From contig JADJAS010000007.1 in NCBI GenBank assembly GCA_016704145.1, forward strand, positions 930,001 through 994,000: DNA of 64,000 nt. The letters run 5' to 3'. Position 1 is the first letter of the stretch, and each line of letters begins with the position of its first letter. The stretch is from Rhodocyclaceae bacterium. GTDB lineage: Bacteria > Pseudomonadota > Gammaproteobacteria > Burkholderiales > Rhodocyclaceae. Positions 26,857 through 34,911 of this stretch are shown here, one piece after another. The notes under the pieces were generated by a model. It was not told where the DNA came from. It made no database searches and saw nothing but the letters and a program-made list of their open reading frames with translations. The translations under genes were made by a program, and so were the position numbers.

Positions 26857-28827
26857 TCAGATGCGCACGCCGATCTTGAAGCCTTCATGAATCGACGCAT
26901 CGAGGCCCCGCGGCATCAAGGCATCGCCCGCGCCATGCAGTTCGTCGATCATCCACAGAAAATCATTGAACAGATCATGGTTGGCCTTGCGCGGCCCCGA
27001 TACCAAGACTGTGTCGACGTCGATCCGGCTTGCCTCGCCCTTGGCGTTGCCGACGACCACTCCATCGGCGTCCACCGAGACCAGGGTGGTGGACGTCAGC
27101 GCCTTGATCTCCAGTTCCTCCACCCAGGCCGAATGGCGCCACTTGAACGATGGCATAACATCCCCCGCGATGCTCTTGGCTTCCTCGACCAGAGTTACCT
27201 GATGTCCCCGCTTGGTCAACGACTCGGCCAGCGTCAGGCCGATCTTGCCAGCGCCGATCATCGCCACGCGCCGACCCGGCGTGACGACGCCGCGCGCGAC
27301 ATCGAGCGCATCGACCAGGCGCTCGGCGCCCGGCAGGCGTCGGTAGTAGCCGAGATCGGTGCGCGCCCCGGCCGCGATGATGCAGGCGTCGAATTGATGA
27401 AGGATGCTGCGCATGAACTTGGCGTTGGCCTCGGTGTTGAAGCGCACTTCGATGCCCAGCTTGGTCAACATGGTCTGGTAATACCGGATCACCGAAATCA
27501 GGTCGTCCGGACGAGCCAGGTCGTTGCTCGAGTAGCCTTGCAGATTGCCGCCGATGCGGTCGCCCTTCTCGAATATGGTGACGTCGTGGCCGCGTCGCCG
27601 GGCGGTGATGGCCGCCTCCAGCCCGGCTGGCCCCGCGCCGATGACCATGACCTTCTTCTTCACCGCCGCCGGCGTGATCTGATATTCCGGCTCCACCTCG
27701 TGGCCAAGCTGGGGATTCATGGCGCAGGTATATGGCAGGTCGCGGAATAGCCTCGACAGGCAGTTGAGCGATCCGATGCAGCGACGAACTTCATCGAGCC
27801 GATCCTCGGCCGCCTTGTGAATCAGCTCCGGATCGGCCAACAGCGGCCGGCAGACCTCCCAATAGTCGAAGACACCATCGGCGATGCATTGATTGGCCAT
27901 CACCGGGTCGGGCAGGCGGTTGCCAAAGGTAATCAAGGTGTCCGGGAACATCTGCTTGGCCTTGGCCGACAGGTAGTTCCAATGTCCCGGCGCCACGTCG
28001 CGGCCGATCGACGATTCGGGGGCCTCCTGCCAGCCGACCGTGACGGAAATCATATCCACCCCGCGGCTCACCGCCTGTTGCATCAACTCGAAGCACTCGT
28101 CCTCCGTGTTGCCACCCCAGCGATCCATCAGCTCGGCTCCGTTCAAACGTATCACCAGAGGATGTTCCGGCGTCGCCTGCTTGATCGCATCGATCAATTC
28201 ACGCATGAAGCGGCCGCGATTCTCCACCGAACCACCATATTCGTCGGTACGCTGATTGGTGAACCGCGAATTGAAATTGGCGAGCAGATAGCCCATGAAG
28301 CTGGTCACCTCGGTGCCATCGAAACCAGCGCGGATGGCGCGCTTGGCGGCATCGGCGTGTTGCTGAACGATGGCCCTGATGCCGTCCTTGGACAACTCGC
28401 GGGGCGGCCGGAAATGGGGCAGGGTCTGCGGCACCACCGACGGCTGGATGCAGTAGCCGAGGTCGATGCCGCCATAGCGGCCGGCATGGAGAATCTGCTG
28501 GATGGCGATCGCGCCATTGTCGTGAATGTATTGGGCGATGGTTTCGAACTGCGGCAGGAACTTGTCGTCGAACAGCGCCACCTGGCGGAAATACGCCTTG
28601 CCTTCACCCAGCGGATCGGGATACGCGCCCTGGTTGGTGATGATACCGGCACCGGTACCGGCGATCACGCGGGTGCGAGCCAGTTCGCGCGGCGTGATGA
28701 AGCCGTCGCGAGTGTTGTAGTTGGACACGCAGCACGCGCCGTACTTGATCATGTTCTTGGTCTGAAACCGACCGATCCGTCCCTGCTTGAACAGATGCGG
28801 CAATTTCGCCTCGCCTGGCCTGGTCAT
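26857..28827 (-). CDS. OYE / 2,4-dienoyl-CoA-reductase-like flavin oxidoreductase with altered active site
   Basis: A 656-residue two-part flavoenzyme: an FMN-binding OYE-like barrel (residues 1-345) and a C-terminal FAD/NAD(P)H domain starting at VMVIGAGPAGLEAAI near 390. The start at 28827 has GGGGGAA upstream. Two family features are changed. The iron-sulfur segment is CIGSLNC (Cys350, Ser353, Cys356) with Cys368, so the second Cys ligand is Ser and the spacing is one shorter. The usual HGAHGYL active-site loop is TSFMGYL near residue 176, losing both His. It should still handle an electron transfer to or from a cyclic or unsaturated intermediate, but not by the standard dienoyl-CoA reductase mechanism. 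First gene of the operon ending at 23652. Confidence 0.8.
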   Translation of the reverse strand: MTRPGEAKLPHLFKQGRIGRFQTKNMIKYGACCVSNYNTRDGFITPRELARTRVIAGTGAGIITNQGAYPDPLGEGKAYFRQVALFDDKFLPQFETIAQYIHDNGAIAIQQILHAGRYGGIDLGYCIQPSVVPQTLPHFRPPRELSKDGIRAIVQQHADAAKRAIRAGFDGTEVTSFMGYLLANFNSRFTNQRTDEYGGSVENRGRFMRELIDAIKQATPEHPLVIRLNGAELMDRWGGNTEDECFELMQQAVSRGVDMISVTVGWQEAPESSIGRDVAPGHWNYLSAKAKQMFPDTLITFGNRLPDPVMANQCIADGVFDYWEVCRPLLADPELIHKAAEDRLDEVRRCIGSLNCLSRLFRDLPYTCAMNPQLGHEVEPEYQITPAAVKKKVMVIGAGPAGLEAAITARRRGHDVTIFEKGDRIGGNLQGYSSNDLARPDDLISVIRYYQTMLTKLGIEVRFNTEANAKFMRSILHQFDACIIAAGARTDLGYYRRLPGAERLVDALDVARGVVTPGRRVAMIGAGKIGLTLAESLTKRGHQVTLVEEAKSIAGDVMPSFKWRHSAWVEELEIKALTSTTLVSVDADGVVVGNAKGEASRIDVDTVLVSGPRKANHDLFNDFLWMIDELHGAGDALMPRGLDASIHEGFKIGVRI

Positions 28828-28886
28828 GGCTGCATTCCCCCGAAAACAAAATGGCTGATCACTATCGCATGGCGTATCGATGGCCA

Positions 28887-28908
28887 CCCCCCCCGTCTCA
28901 GGGGGGGG
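28887..28908. promoter_or_regulatory. C8-GTCTCA-G8 hairpin upstream of the 28827 operon
   Basis: A perfect inverted repeat of eight C and eight G around the loop GTCTCA, 60 bases before the flavin oxidoreductase start. The stop codon of the upstream MarR-like gene lies within the loop. The same element, inverted, occurs at 32564-32593 at the same distance before the monooxygenase/reductase start. It is more likely a regulatory site (an operator for the MarR-like pair or an mRNA structure) than a terminator, since no T-tract follows. Confidence 0.5.
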
Positions 28909-29470
28909 AGCCGAAGGTTGCCGAAATGCGCATTGCTTCATCGTATACGCCGGTCAACATGCCGATCAGCTGAGCGCTGTCGGCCAAGCGCTGATCGATC
29001 GCCCGGATGGCGTTGGTCTGGCCGATCAGGCCCTGGCGCCTGAAATGCGCGTACTGTTCGACGCAGGCGCGACCGTGGTCGGTGATGTGGTAGGAATGAA
29101 CATTGCCCTTGGCGCCACGACTCTTGCCCACCAACTGGTAGCCGACCAGCTTGCGCAAGCCGTACTGGATATTGGTGACATTATCGGCGTTCAATTGACG
29201 GGCCAGCAAACCCAGGGTGATGGGTCCGTCGGCGAAGCCGATCACGTGCAACAGCACGAGCTCCGCGTACGACAGTTCGCCCAATCCCGCGATATGGGCA
29301 ATTTGCAGGATATAGCGCTCGAATGCCTGCTGGAAGCGAATCACCGACCACTCGAATTCGGTGATCAATACCTCGTGCGGTGTCAGGCCGAGATGCCAGG
29401 GGCGATGCCCAAGCACCTTGCGTTCCGGTGTCGGCCCAACCATTGCCGTCTTGTCCTTGGCGGTCTTCAT
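28898..29470 (-). CDS. MarR-like winged-helix regulator (tandem copy 2)
   Basis: A 190-residue putative DNA-binding protein with a winged-helix core of the MarR/HTH_27 type near residues 70-140: LLHVIGFADGPITLGLLARQ, then TNIQYGLRKLVGYQLVGKSR and a wing ending HSYHITDHGRACVEQ. It is clearly paralogous to the neighbouring 29467 gene, with which it overlaps by 4 bases (ATGA), and both share the HLGLTPHEVLITEFEWSVIR-like N-terminal block. They probably work as a pair and may sense a CoA thioester or aromatic acid of the 2-aminobenzoyl-CoA pathway. The C-terminus (GSPP) is encoded inside the G8/C8 hairpin. Confidence 0.75.
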   Translation of the reverse strand: MKTAKDKTAMVGPTPERKVLGHRPWHLGLTPHEVLITEFEWSVIRFQQAFERYILQIAHIAGLGELSYAELVLLHVIGFADGPITLGLLARQLNADNVTNIQYGLRKLVGYQLVGKSRGAKGNVHSYHITDHGRACVEQYAHFRRQGLIGQTNAIRAIDQRLADSAQLIGMLTGVYDEAMRISATFGSPP

Positions 29471-30060
29471 GACTGCACGGCGGACGCGATGATCGCGTAG
29501 CCCGTGGAAGTGCGGCCGGCCGAATCGTACAGGCCGGTGAGCATGCTGACGGTCTTGGCTGCCTGCAGCAACACGGCCTCGCCGTTGTCGAGCTGGGCGA
29601 CATCGGCAATCAGCAGTTGCGCGCGGATGGCGGCGAAGTCATCGCAGATCTGGCGGCCACGCTCGGTGACGGCAAGGTGGTTGTACTTGCCTTTCTGGTC
29701 GCGCACTTTCGCGGCCAGGCCCATGCCCACCAGTTTTCGCAAGCTGTACTGGACGTTCTGGATATCGTCGCGATTGAGCAGGTTGGCGATCATGGTCGCG
29801 GACTTGGGCCGATCGTGCAGGCGCACGATATGCAGGATCAGCATCTCGGCCGAACCGACACCATCCAGGCCGAGCATGTTGAGAGCATGCAGGCTATAGC
29901 GGCCAAATGCCTCCCACCATCGCAGCAAGGCCCACTCCAGCTCCGTCGTCGCGGCCTCGAGTGGCGTCCTGGACAAATGCCAGCCGGTGGTCGGCGCGAT
30001 ACCGTTGCCGACCGGCAGCTCGGTCAAGCCGGCCGTCGTTGCCCGGGCCCTGGCGGTCAT
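29467..30060 (-). CDS. MarR-like winged-helix regulator (tandem copy 1)
   Basis: A 197-residue winged-helix regulator; I take the ATG at 30060 because residues upstream of it in the frame do not match the paralogue. The helix-turn-helix region is AEMLILHIVRLHDRPKSATM, then IANLLNRDDIQNVQYSLRKL, VGMGLAAKVRDQKGK and a wing YNHLAVTERGRQI (about residues 68-135). It is the paralogue of the next gene, to which it is translationally coupled. It lies 128 bases downstream of the monooxygenase/reductase stop, in the same direction, so feedback control of that gene is likely. Confidence 0.78.
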   Translation of the reverse strand: MTARARATTAGLTELPVGNGIAPTTGWHLSRTPLEAATTELEWALLRWWEAFGRYSLHALNMLGLDGVGSAEMLILHIVRLHDRPKSATMIANLLNRDDIQNVQYSLRKLVGMGLAAKVRDQKGKYNHLAVTERGRQICDDFAAIRAQLLIADVAQLDNGEAVLLQAAKTVSMLTGLYDSAGRTSTGYAIIASAVQS

Positions 30061-30187
30061 GGCGGCAACCCCGGAGTCACCGTCGTGATGTCCCTTGCCA
30101 TCTCGGCGTGGGCCCGGTCGGTCGGCTGGGCAACTTGATGCATGAAGGCCACTTCTCCCTCGAAAGTCAGTGATGGCGATACGCCTA

Positions 30188-32509
30188 TTATGCCGATGAC
30201 TGCAACCGGCCGCGCCACAGATTCGCTTCGTACTGAGCGCGACCGGATCGATACTGCCTTGGCCAGGCGACCTCGGCATAACCGATCCTGGCGGCCTCGT
30301 GCAGCGTCCAGGCCGGATCGGCCAGATGCGGGCGCGCCACCGCGCAGAGGTCGGCACGGCCGGCCGCGACAATGCCATTGACGTGATCGGCCTCGAAAAT
30401 GGCCCCGACGGCGATGGTCGGAATCCCCACCTCGTTGCGAATCCTGTCGGCGAACGGCGTCTGGTACATGCGTCCATATACCGGCGCATCCTCCTGCCAC
30501 ACCTGCCCCGACGAGCAGTGGATGATGTCGGCGCCCGCCTCGGCAAACATCCTCGCGAGCGCCACCGCGTCATCGGCGGTATTGCCGCCGGGCACCCAGT
30601 CGTGACATGACAGGCGCACCGACATCGGCCTGTCGGCGGGCCAGGCGACACGCATGGCCCGGAACACCTCGATCGGAAAGCGGGCTCGATGTTCGACACG
30701 GCCGCCGTACTCGTCATCGCGGCGGTTCGTCAACGGCGACAGGAAGCTCGACATCAGGTAGCCATGGGCGCAATGAAATTCGAGGATGTCGAATCCCGCG
30801 GCGGCGGCCATGTCGGTGGCGCGCACGAAATCGTCAGCTATCCGCGTCATGCCGGCTCGATCGAGTTGCCGCGGCACCTGGCCATAGGGCAGATAAGGCA
30901 AGGGCGAAGCCGCGACCAGCGGCCATCCGCCCGCGGCCAGTGGCTCGTCGGCGCCCTCCCAGGCCAGTTTCGTCGCACCCTTGCGGCCGGCATGGCCCAA
31001 CTGGATGCCGATCCGGGCGGTGCTGCGATCATGCACGAAATCGACGATGCGCCGCCAGGCCGGCAAGTGCTCGGGCCGGTACATGCCGGCACAACCCGGC
31101 GTGATGCGGGCATCGGCCGCCACGCACGCCATTTCGGTGAATACCAGTCCGGCGCCGCCCAGCGCGCGAGCACCATAATGGACCAGATGGAAATCGTCGA
31201 CGCGACCATCGTCGGCCGAATACATCGCCATCGGCGAAACGATCACGCGGTTGTCCAGCCGGAGCCCACGCAACGTGAACGGCGTGAACATCGGCGGCGC
31301 CGGCCGGGCCGGCCCCGTTGCCGGAACACCGGCGCGCGCCGCGAACCAGCGCTCGTAGCCCTCCAGCCAGGTCCGGTCGCGCAGGCGCAGGTTCTCGTGC
31401 GAAATGCGCTGCGAACGCGTCAGCAGCGAATACATGAATTGTTCGGGCTCGTAGGCATCGCAATAGCGCGCGCCGCACACCTCGAACCATTCCATGGCGT
31501 TCCAGGCCGCGTTTTGCAGGCGCAGGACGTCGACATTGCGCGCCCGCTGATAGTCCGCGAGCACCGCCGCGATATCGTTATCCCCGTTGTCCCGGCGCTC
31601 ATGGAACAGTCGCGCCAACTCGATGGCGTCCTCGAAGGCGAGCTTCGTTCCGGAACCAATGGCGAAGTGGGCCGTATGAACCGCGTCGCCCATGAGCACC
31701 ACGTGGCTGCGGCCGTTGTCCAGCCACCACTGGTCGCACTTGACGCGCTGGAAGTTGAGCCAGGCGGAACCTCGCAGGTGGCGAGCATTGGTCTCCAGCC
31801 GATGGCCATCGAGATGCCGCGCGAACAGCTTTTCGCAGAATGCGACTGATGCCGCCTGATCGGCTCGATCGAGACCATGGGCCAACCAGACGTGTTCCGG
31901 GCATTCGACGATGAAGGTGGACGTGGCGGCGTCGAACTTGTAGACATGTGCCTGGAACCAGCCATGTTCGGTTTTCTCGAAGTAGAAGGTGAAAGCATCC
32001 ACCAGCTTCCGCGTACCCAGCCAGATGTAGCGGTTTGGCCTCTGGACGATGTCGGGTTTGAACACCGACTCATGACAAGCGCGAATCTTCGAAGAGATGC
32101 CGTCCGCGGCGACGATCAGGTCGGCGTCGGGAAACTCGGTGTCGGACTCGACTTCGCGATCGAACAGCAGTTCGACGCCGAGTGCTTCGCAACGCTCCTG
32201 AAGAATATTGAGCAGCTGCTTGCGCCCGATGCCGACGAAGCCGTGACCGGAGCTGCGGATCACCCGGCCCTTGAAATGCACTTCGACATCGTCCCAGTGG
32301 TTGAACGCCACCTGGATGGCGTCAGCAGTTTCCTTGTCCCATTCCCGCATGTTCGCCAGCGTGGCGTCTGAAAACACGACGCCCCAGCCGAAGGTATCGT
32401 AGGGACGGTTGCGTTCGACCACGGTAATCCGTCCGCCCGGATCGAGCTTTTTCATCAGCAGCGCGAAGTAAAGGCCCGCCGGGCCACCGCCTACGCAGAC
32501 GATACGCAT
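30188..32509 (-). CDS. 2-aminobenzoyl-CoA monooxygenase/reductase (FAD hydroxylase-OYE fusion)
   Basis: A 773-residue fusion of a PHBH-type FAD monooxygenase (residues 1-400; GGGPAG near 8, DAVHTAHFAIGSG near 280) and an OYE-like FMN reductase (from about 410; FTPFTLRGLRLDNRVIVSPM, IQLGHAGRKG, HCAHGYLMSSFLSPLTNRR). This architecture and length match the known 2-aminobenzoyl-CoA monooxygenase/reductase of Azoarcus evansii. That enzyme hydroxylates 2-aminobenzoyl-CoA at C5 with O2 and then reduces the ring, giving a non-aromatic 2-amino-5-oxo-cyclohexene carbonyl-CoA. A salicylyl-CoA hydroxylase would have only the first half, so the fusion supports an amino- rather than hydroxy-benzoyl-CoA substrate. 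The gene starts 60 bases after the G7/C7 hairpin. Confidence 0.85.
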   Translation of the reverse strand: MRIVCVGGGPAGLYFALLMKKLDPGGRITVVERNRPYDTFGWGVVFSDATLANMREWDKETADAIQVAFNHWDDVEVHFKGRVIRSSGHGFVGIGRKQLLNILQERCEALGVELLFDREVESDTEFPDADLIVAADGISSKIRACHESVFKPDIVQRPNRYIWLGTRKLVDAFTFYFEKTEHGWFQAHVYKFDAATSTFIVECPEHVWLAHGLDRADQAASVAFCEKLFARHLDGHRLETNARHLRGSAWLNFQRVKCDQWWLDNGRSHVVLMGDAVHTAHFAIGSGTKLAFEDAIELARLFHERRDNGDNDIAAVLADYQRARNVDVLRLQNAAWNAMEWFEVCGARYCDAYEPEQFMYSLLTRSQRISHENLRLRDRTWLEGYERWFAARAGVPATGPARPAPPMFTPFTLRGLRLDNRVIVSPMAMYSADDGRVDDFHLVHYGARALGGAGLVFTEMACVAADARITPGCAGMYRPEHLPAWRRIVDFVHDRSTARIGIQLGHAGRKGATKLAWEGADEPLAAGGWPLVAASPLPYLPYGQVPRQLDRAGMTRIADDFVRATDMAAAAGFDILEFHCAHGYLMSSFLSPLTNRRDDEYGGRVEHRARFPIEVFRAMRVAWPADRPMSVRLSCHDWVPGGNTADDAVALARMFAEAGADIIHCSSGQVWQEDAPVYGRMYQTPFADRIRNEVGIPTIAVGAIFEADHVNGIVAAGRADLCAVARPHLADPAWTLHEAARIGYAEVAWPRQYRSGRAQYEANLWRGRLQSSA

Positions 32510-32563
32510 GTTGCTTCCCCTCGAATGGTCATGAAACGCATCGATGATAGGCGGCGTCTCGCC

Positions 32564-32593
32564 GGTCGCCCCCCCTGAGACGGGGGGGCGACC
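32564..32593. promoter_or_regulatory. 12-bp-arm hairpin with TGAGAC loop upstream of the monooxygenase/reductase
   Basis: A perfect inverted repeat with 12-base arms (32564-32575 and 32582-32593, seven C/G plus GGTCG/CGACC) around the loop TGAGAC. The loop is the complement of the GTCTCA loop at 28895-28900, so this is the same element in the opposite orientation. It ends 55 bases before the monooxygenase/reductase start. It is likely a shared operator or RNA element; it lacks a T-tract. Confidence 0.52.
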
Positions 32594-32654
32594 TCACCGT
32601 GGCGTGGCGCCATCCCGCGGCCCGGACAACCTGGCCTTGACTCGCCCATGCGCC

Positions 32655-34670
32655 TCAGGGAATGGCGGAAAAATCCGGCGCCCGACCTTCGCCGAAGGCG
32701 GCAATGCCCTCGCGGGCCGCCGCGGTGCACGCGCTGCGACCGAACGCCCGGTAGCTGATTGCCAATGCGGCTTCGAGGGTCGCTTCGGCGGCGGCATCCC
32801 TCACGGCCTGATCGAGAATGGTCAGAATCTCCAGGCTCAGCGGCGCTCCGGCCGCCGACGTCGGCGGCCCCGGCTGATTGGCGGGCAAGGTTGCCGGTCC
32901 GGCCCGGCTGTCACCGACTTGCCCGGCCATGGCGCGAACGCGCGCGACCGCGCTCCGGATCAGTGTCGGTATGTCGGCGGCCAAGGCGTCGACGACGCCG
33001 AGTTCATGCAGTCTGGGGGCCCCGACCCGCTCGGCGCGACCGAGCATCGCCGCGAAAGTGTCGGCGGCACGCGGCCAGCGACGAAAGGGCACCACCATGG
33101 CACCGATGCCGGGCACGATGCCCAAGGTAATCTCGGGCAACTGCGTCCAGGCATCGTCGACCGCGAGCAAGGCATGGCAGCGCATCGCCAGTTCCAGGCC
33201 GCCACCCAATGTCATGCCGTTCAGCGCGGCCACCACCGGTTTTTTCATGGCGTCGAGATGCACAAGCAGTCGCGAGCAGTCGCGGGCGTATTGCGTCGCC
33301 GCCGCCTCGTTGCCCAACATGCCGGCGAAGCGGCCGATTTCGGCGCCGGCGCAAAACGCCTTCACGCCATAGCCGGTAATGACATAGCCCGCGATGGCCG
33401 GATCGGCCTCGCTACCGGCGATGACCGCCAGTATCTCGTCGGTCATCTCGTCGTTGAGCGCGTTCAGCGCCTCGGGCCGGCGCAGCGTAATGATCCTGAC
33501 GCCATCGAGATCGTCCACCAGGACATGTCGAGGAAACTTCTGATAGTCGGCCAACGATCTTGCCGGCATGGGCATGCCGGGACGTGCCGTCGCGAAAGCG
33601 CGCAGGATGCGATGGGTCTCCGCTTCGCCGAGATCGCGCATCAGATCGAGCGGGCCCCGCCTGAAACCAAAGGCCGTCTTGCAGCCAAGCTCGAGATCCG
33701 AGGGATCGCCGATACCGCGATCGAGAATGTCCACCGTCTGTGAAAACAGCACGCCGAGGAGCCGATCGCGAACAGGCGTGCCGATCGCCGGAGCGGACCG
33801 CGACAGCTTGCCGGGAGGGATGGTCAGCCATTCCTTGACCGAGCGGAACACCGTCGCGGGCCGATAATGTTCACCCTCCTCGTCCGCCTGCAGGGTGTTG
33901 GTCTCGGTGATGATCGGGTTGCCGTTGGCCAGATTCAGCACGAAGAACGGGCCGGCATTGACGAATTCGGTGGCGACGCCATCCACCTGCGCGGCCGTCG
34001 CCCGGTCGAGCAACAAGGCGGCTTCGTTGCACCAGTTGTCGAAGATCCGATCCAGCATGAAGCAGACGGCATCGGTCGTCACCAGCGGTACCTTGCCCGT
34101 GACGCAGAAGAGCCAGCGCAGGTACTCGATCACGCCCGGATCCGCCTCCGGCCAGTCGATCACTTCGACGGCGGGATTGCGCCAGGCCGGAGCGAAGAAA
34201 TGAGTTACCGTGGCCCGTCTCGGGTAACGCAGACCCGCAAAAATGCGGGCGGCGGGAAGTGAACTGGTATTGGACGTCATCAAGGCTCCCGGGCCGACCA
34301 CCGCTTCCACCCGGGCGAATATCTGCCGCTTCAGTTCGATGTTCTCGGTCGCCGCCTCAATGACCCAATCACAGTCCGCCAGCGCCGCATAGTCGAGCGT
34401 TCCGGAAATGTTGGCGGTCACCCGAGCGGCATGGGCCTCGCTCATCTTGCCCCGCGCCACGGCCTTGCCCGCGTAGTCACGGCAGCGCTGCAAGGCCTTG
34501 TCGATGGCGGACTGGGCCACGTCGACCAAGGTCAGCCTGATGTCGGGCAGGGCACTCTTGAGGTAGTAGGCGATATCCGGTCCGATCGTCCCCGCCCCAA
34601 TCACCGCCACGTGACGAGGCACGTCGCGACAGGGTGGATGCAACAGGGGGTTGGCAACGGTCTTGCCCAT
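32655..34670 (-). CDS. 3-hydroxyacyl-CoA dehydrogenase / enoyl-CoA hydratase fusion
   Basis: A 671-residue bifunctional beta-oxidation enzyme with the dehydrogenase first and crotonase second, the reverse of FadB. The dehydrogenase half (to about residue 375) has VAVIGAGTIGPDIA near 18, SNTSSLPA near 130 and the catalytic His in VTHFFAPAWRNP near 152. The hydratase half has AFCAGAEIG near 453 and both catalytic Glu residues, in NGMTLGGGLELAM and LPEITLGIVPG. The start at 34670 follows GAGGAGAC. Fusions of this order occur in CoA-dependent ring-cleavage and hydroxypropionate pathways. Here it would degrade the ring-opened product of the monooxygenase/reductase or the side chain. Downstream lies the O2-dependent enzyme, 145 bases away. 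Confidence 0.88.
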   Translation of the reverse strand: MGKTVANPLLHPPCRDVPRHVAVIGAGTIGPDIAYYLKSALPDIRLTLVDVAQSAIDKALQRCRDYAGKAVARGKMSEAHAARVTANISGTLDYAALADCDWVIEAATENIELKRQIFARVEAVVGPGALMTSNTSSLPAARIFAGLRYPRRATVTHFFAPAWRNPAVEVIDWPEADPGVIEYLRWLFCVTGKVPLVTTDAVCFMLDRIFDNWCNEAALLLDRATAAQVDGVATEFVNAGPFFVLNLANGNPIITETNTLQADEEGEHYRPATVFRSVKEWLTIPPGKLSRSAPAIGTPVRDRLLGVLFSQTVDILDRGIGDPSDLELGCKTAFGFRRGPLDLMRDLGEAETHRILRAFATARPGMPMPARSLADYQKFPRHVLVDDLDGVRIITLRRPEALNALNDEMTDEILAVIAGSEADPAIAGYVITGYGVKAFCAGAEIGRFAGMLGNEAAATQYARDCSRLLVHLDAMKKPVVAALNGMTLGGGLELAMRCHALLAVDDAWTQLPEITLGIVPGIGAMVVPFRRWPRAADTFAAMLGRAERVGAPRLHELGVVDALAADIPTLIRSAVARVRAMAGQVGDSRAGPATLPANQPGPPTSAAGAPLSLEILTILDQAVRDAAAEATLEAALAISYRAFGRSACTAAAREGIAAFGEGRAPDFSAIP

Positions 34671-34711
34671 GACGTCGTCTCCTCGCAAGCTTATTTTTCA
34701 AATCTGTTGAC

Positions 34712-34739
34712 ATGCTATCAAAAGACAATGTAACGTCAA
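34712..34739 (-). promoter_or_regulatory. Candidate promoter of the 32655-34670 gene
   Basis: On the minus strand TTGACG (complement of 34734-34739) is followed after 16 bases by TAGCAT (complement of 34712-34717), a four-of-six -10. Transcription would start near 34705, about 35 bases before the ATG at 34670. The AT-richness of this block against the GC-rich genes around it supports a promoter. Read by eye. Confidence 0.35.
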
Positions 34740-34755
34740 TGGAAAATCAATTTAA

Positions 34756-34774
34756 AGTTTGACACTATCAAACT
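34756..34774. promoter_or_regulatory. Inverted repeat AGTTTGA-N5-TCAAACT between divergent operons
   Basis: Perfect 7-base arms (34756-34762 and 34768-34774) around CACTA form a 19-base operator-like site in the 241-base gap between the dehydrogenase/hydratase fusion (minus) and the HyuA gene (plus). A looser version, TTGA-N7-TCAA, lies at 34707-34721. The site would suit a dimeric repressor controlling either or both operons. No binding protein can be assigned. Confidence 0.45.
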
Positions 34775-34911
34775 GCCAAGCGGGCAACGGGGCCTTGCCC
34801 TGTTTTGTTCCTGAGGAGACAAACATGCCGCACCGTACGGTGCCTATTCGGCTACGCCATTCGTTCGCTGGCACGATCGCGGAACATCCTGGACAGGCAC
34901 GGAGGTAACAG

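Noticed and set aside
28887..28908. C8/G8 hairpin as a Rho-independent terminator of the MarR-like gene
   Set aside because: No T-tract follows in the direction of transcription, and the inverted copy at 32564 is placed identically before another start, favouring a regulatory element.
30061..30717. N-terminal extension of the MarR-like frame to 30717
   Set aside because: The extra 219 codons are antisense/out-of-frame to the monooxygenase/reductase gene and have no similarity to the paralogue, so the ATG at 30060 is used.
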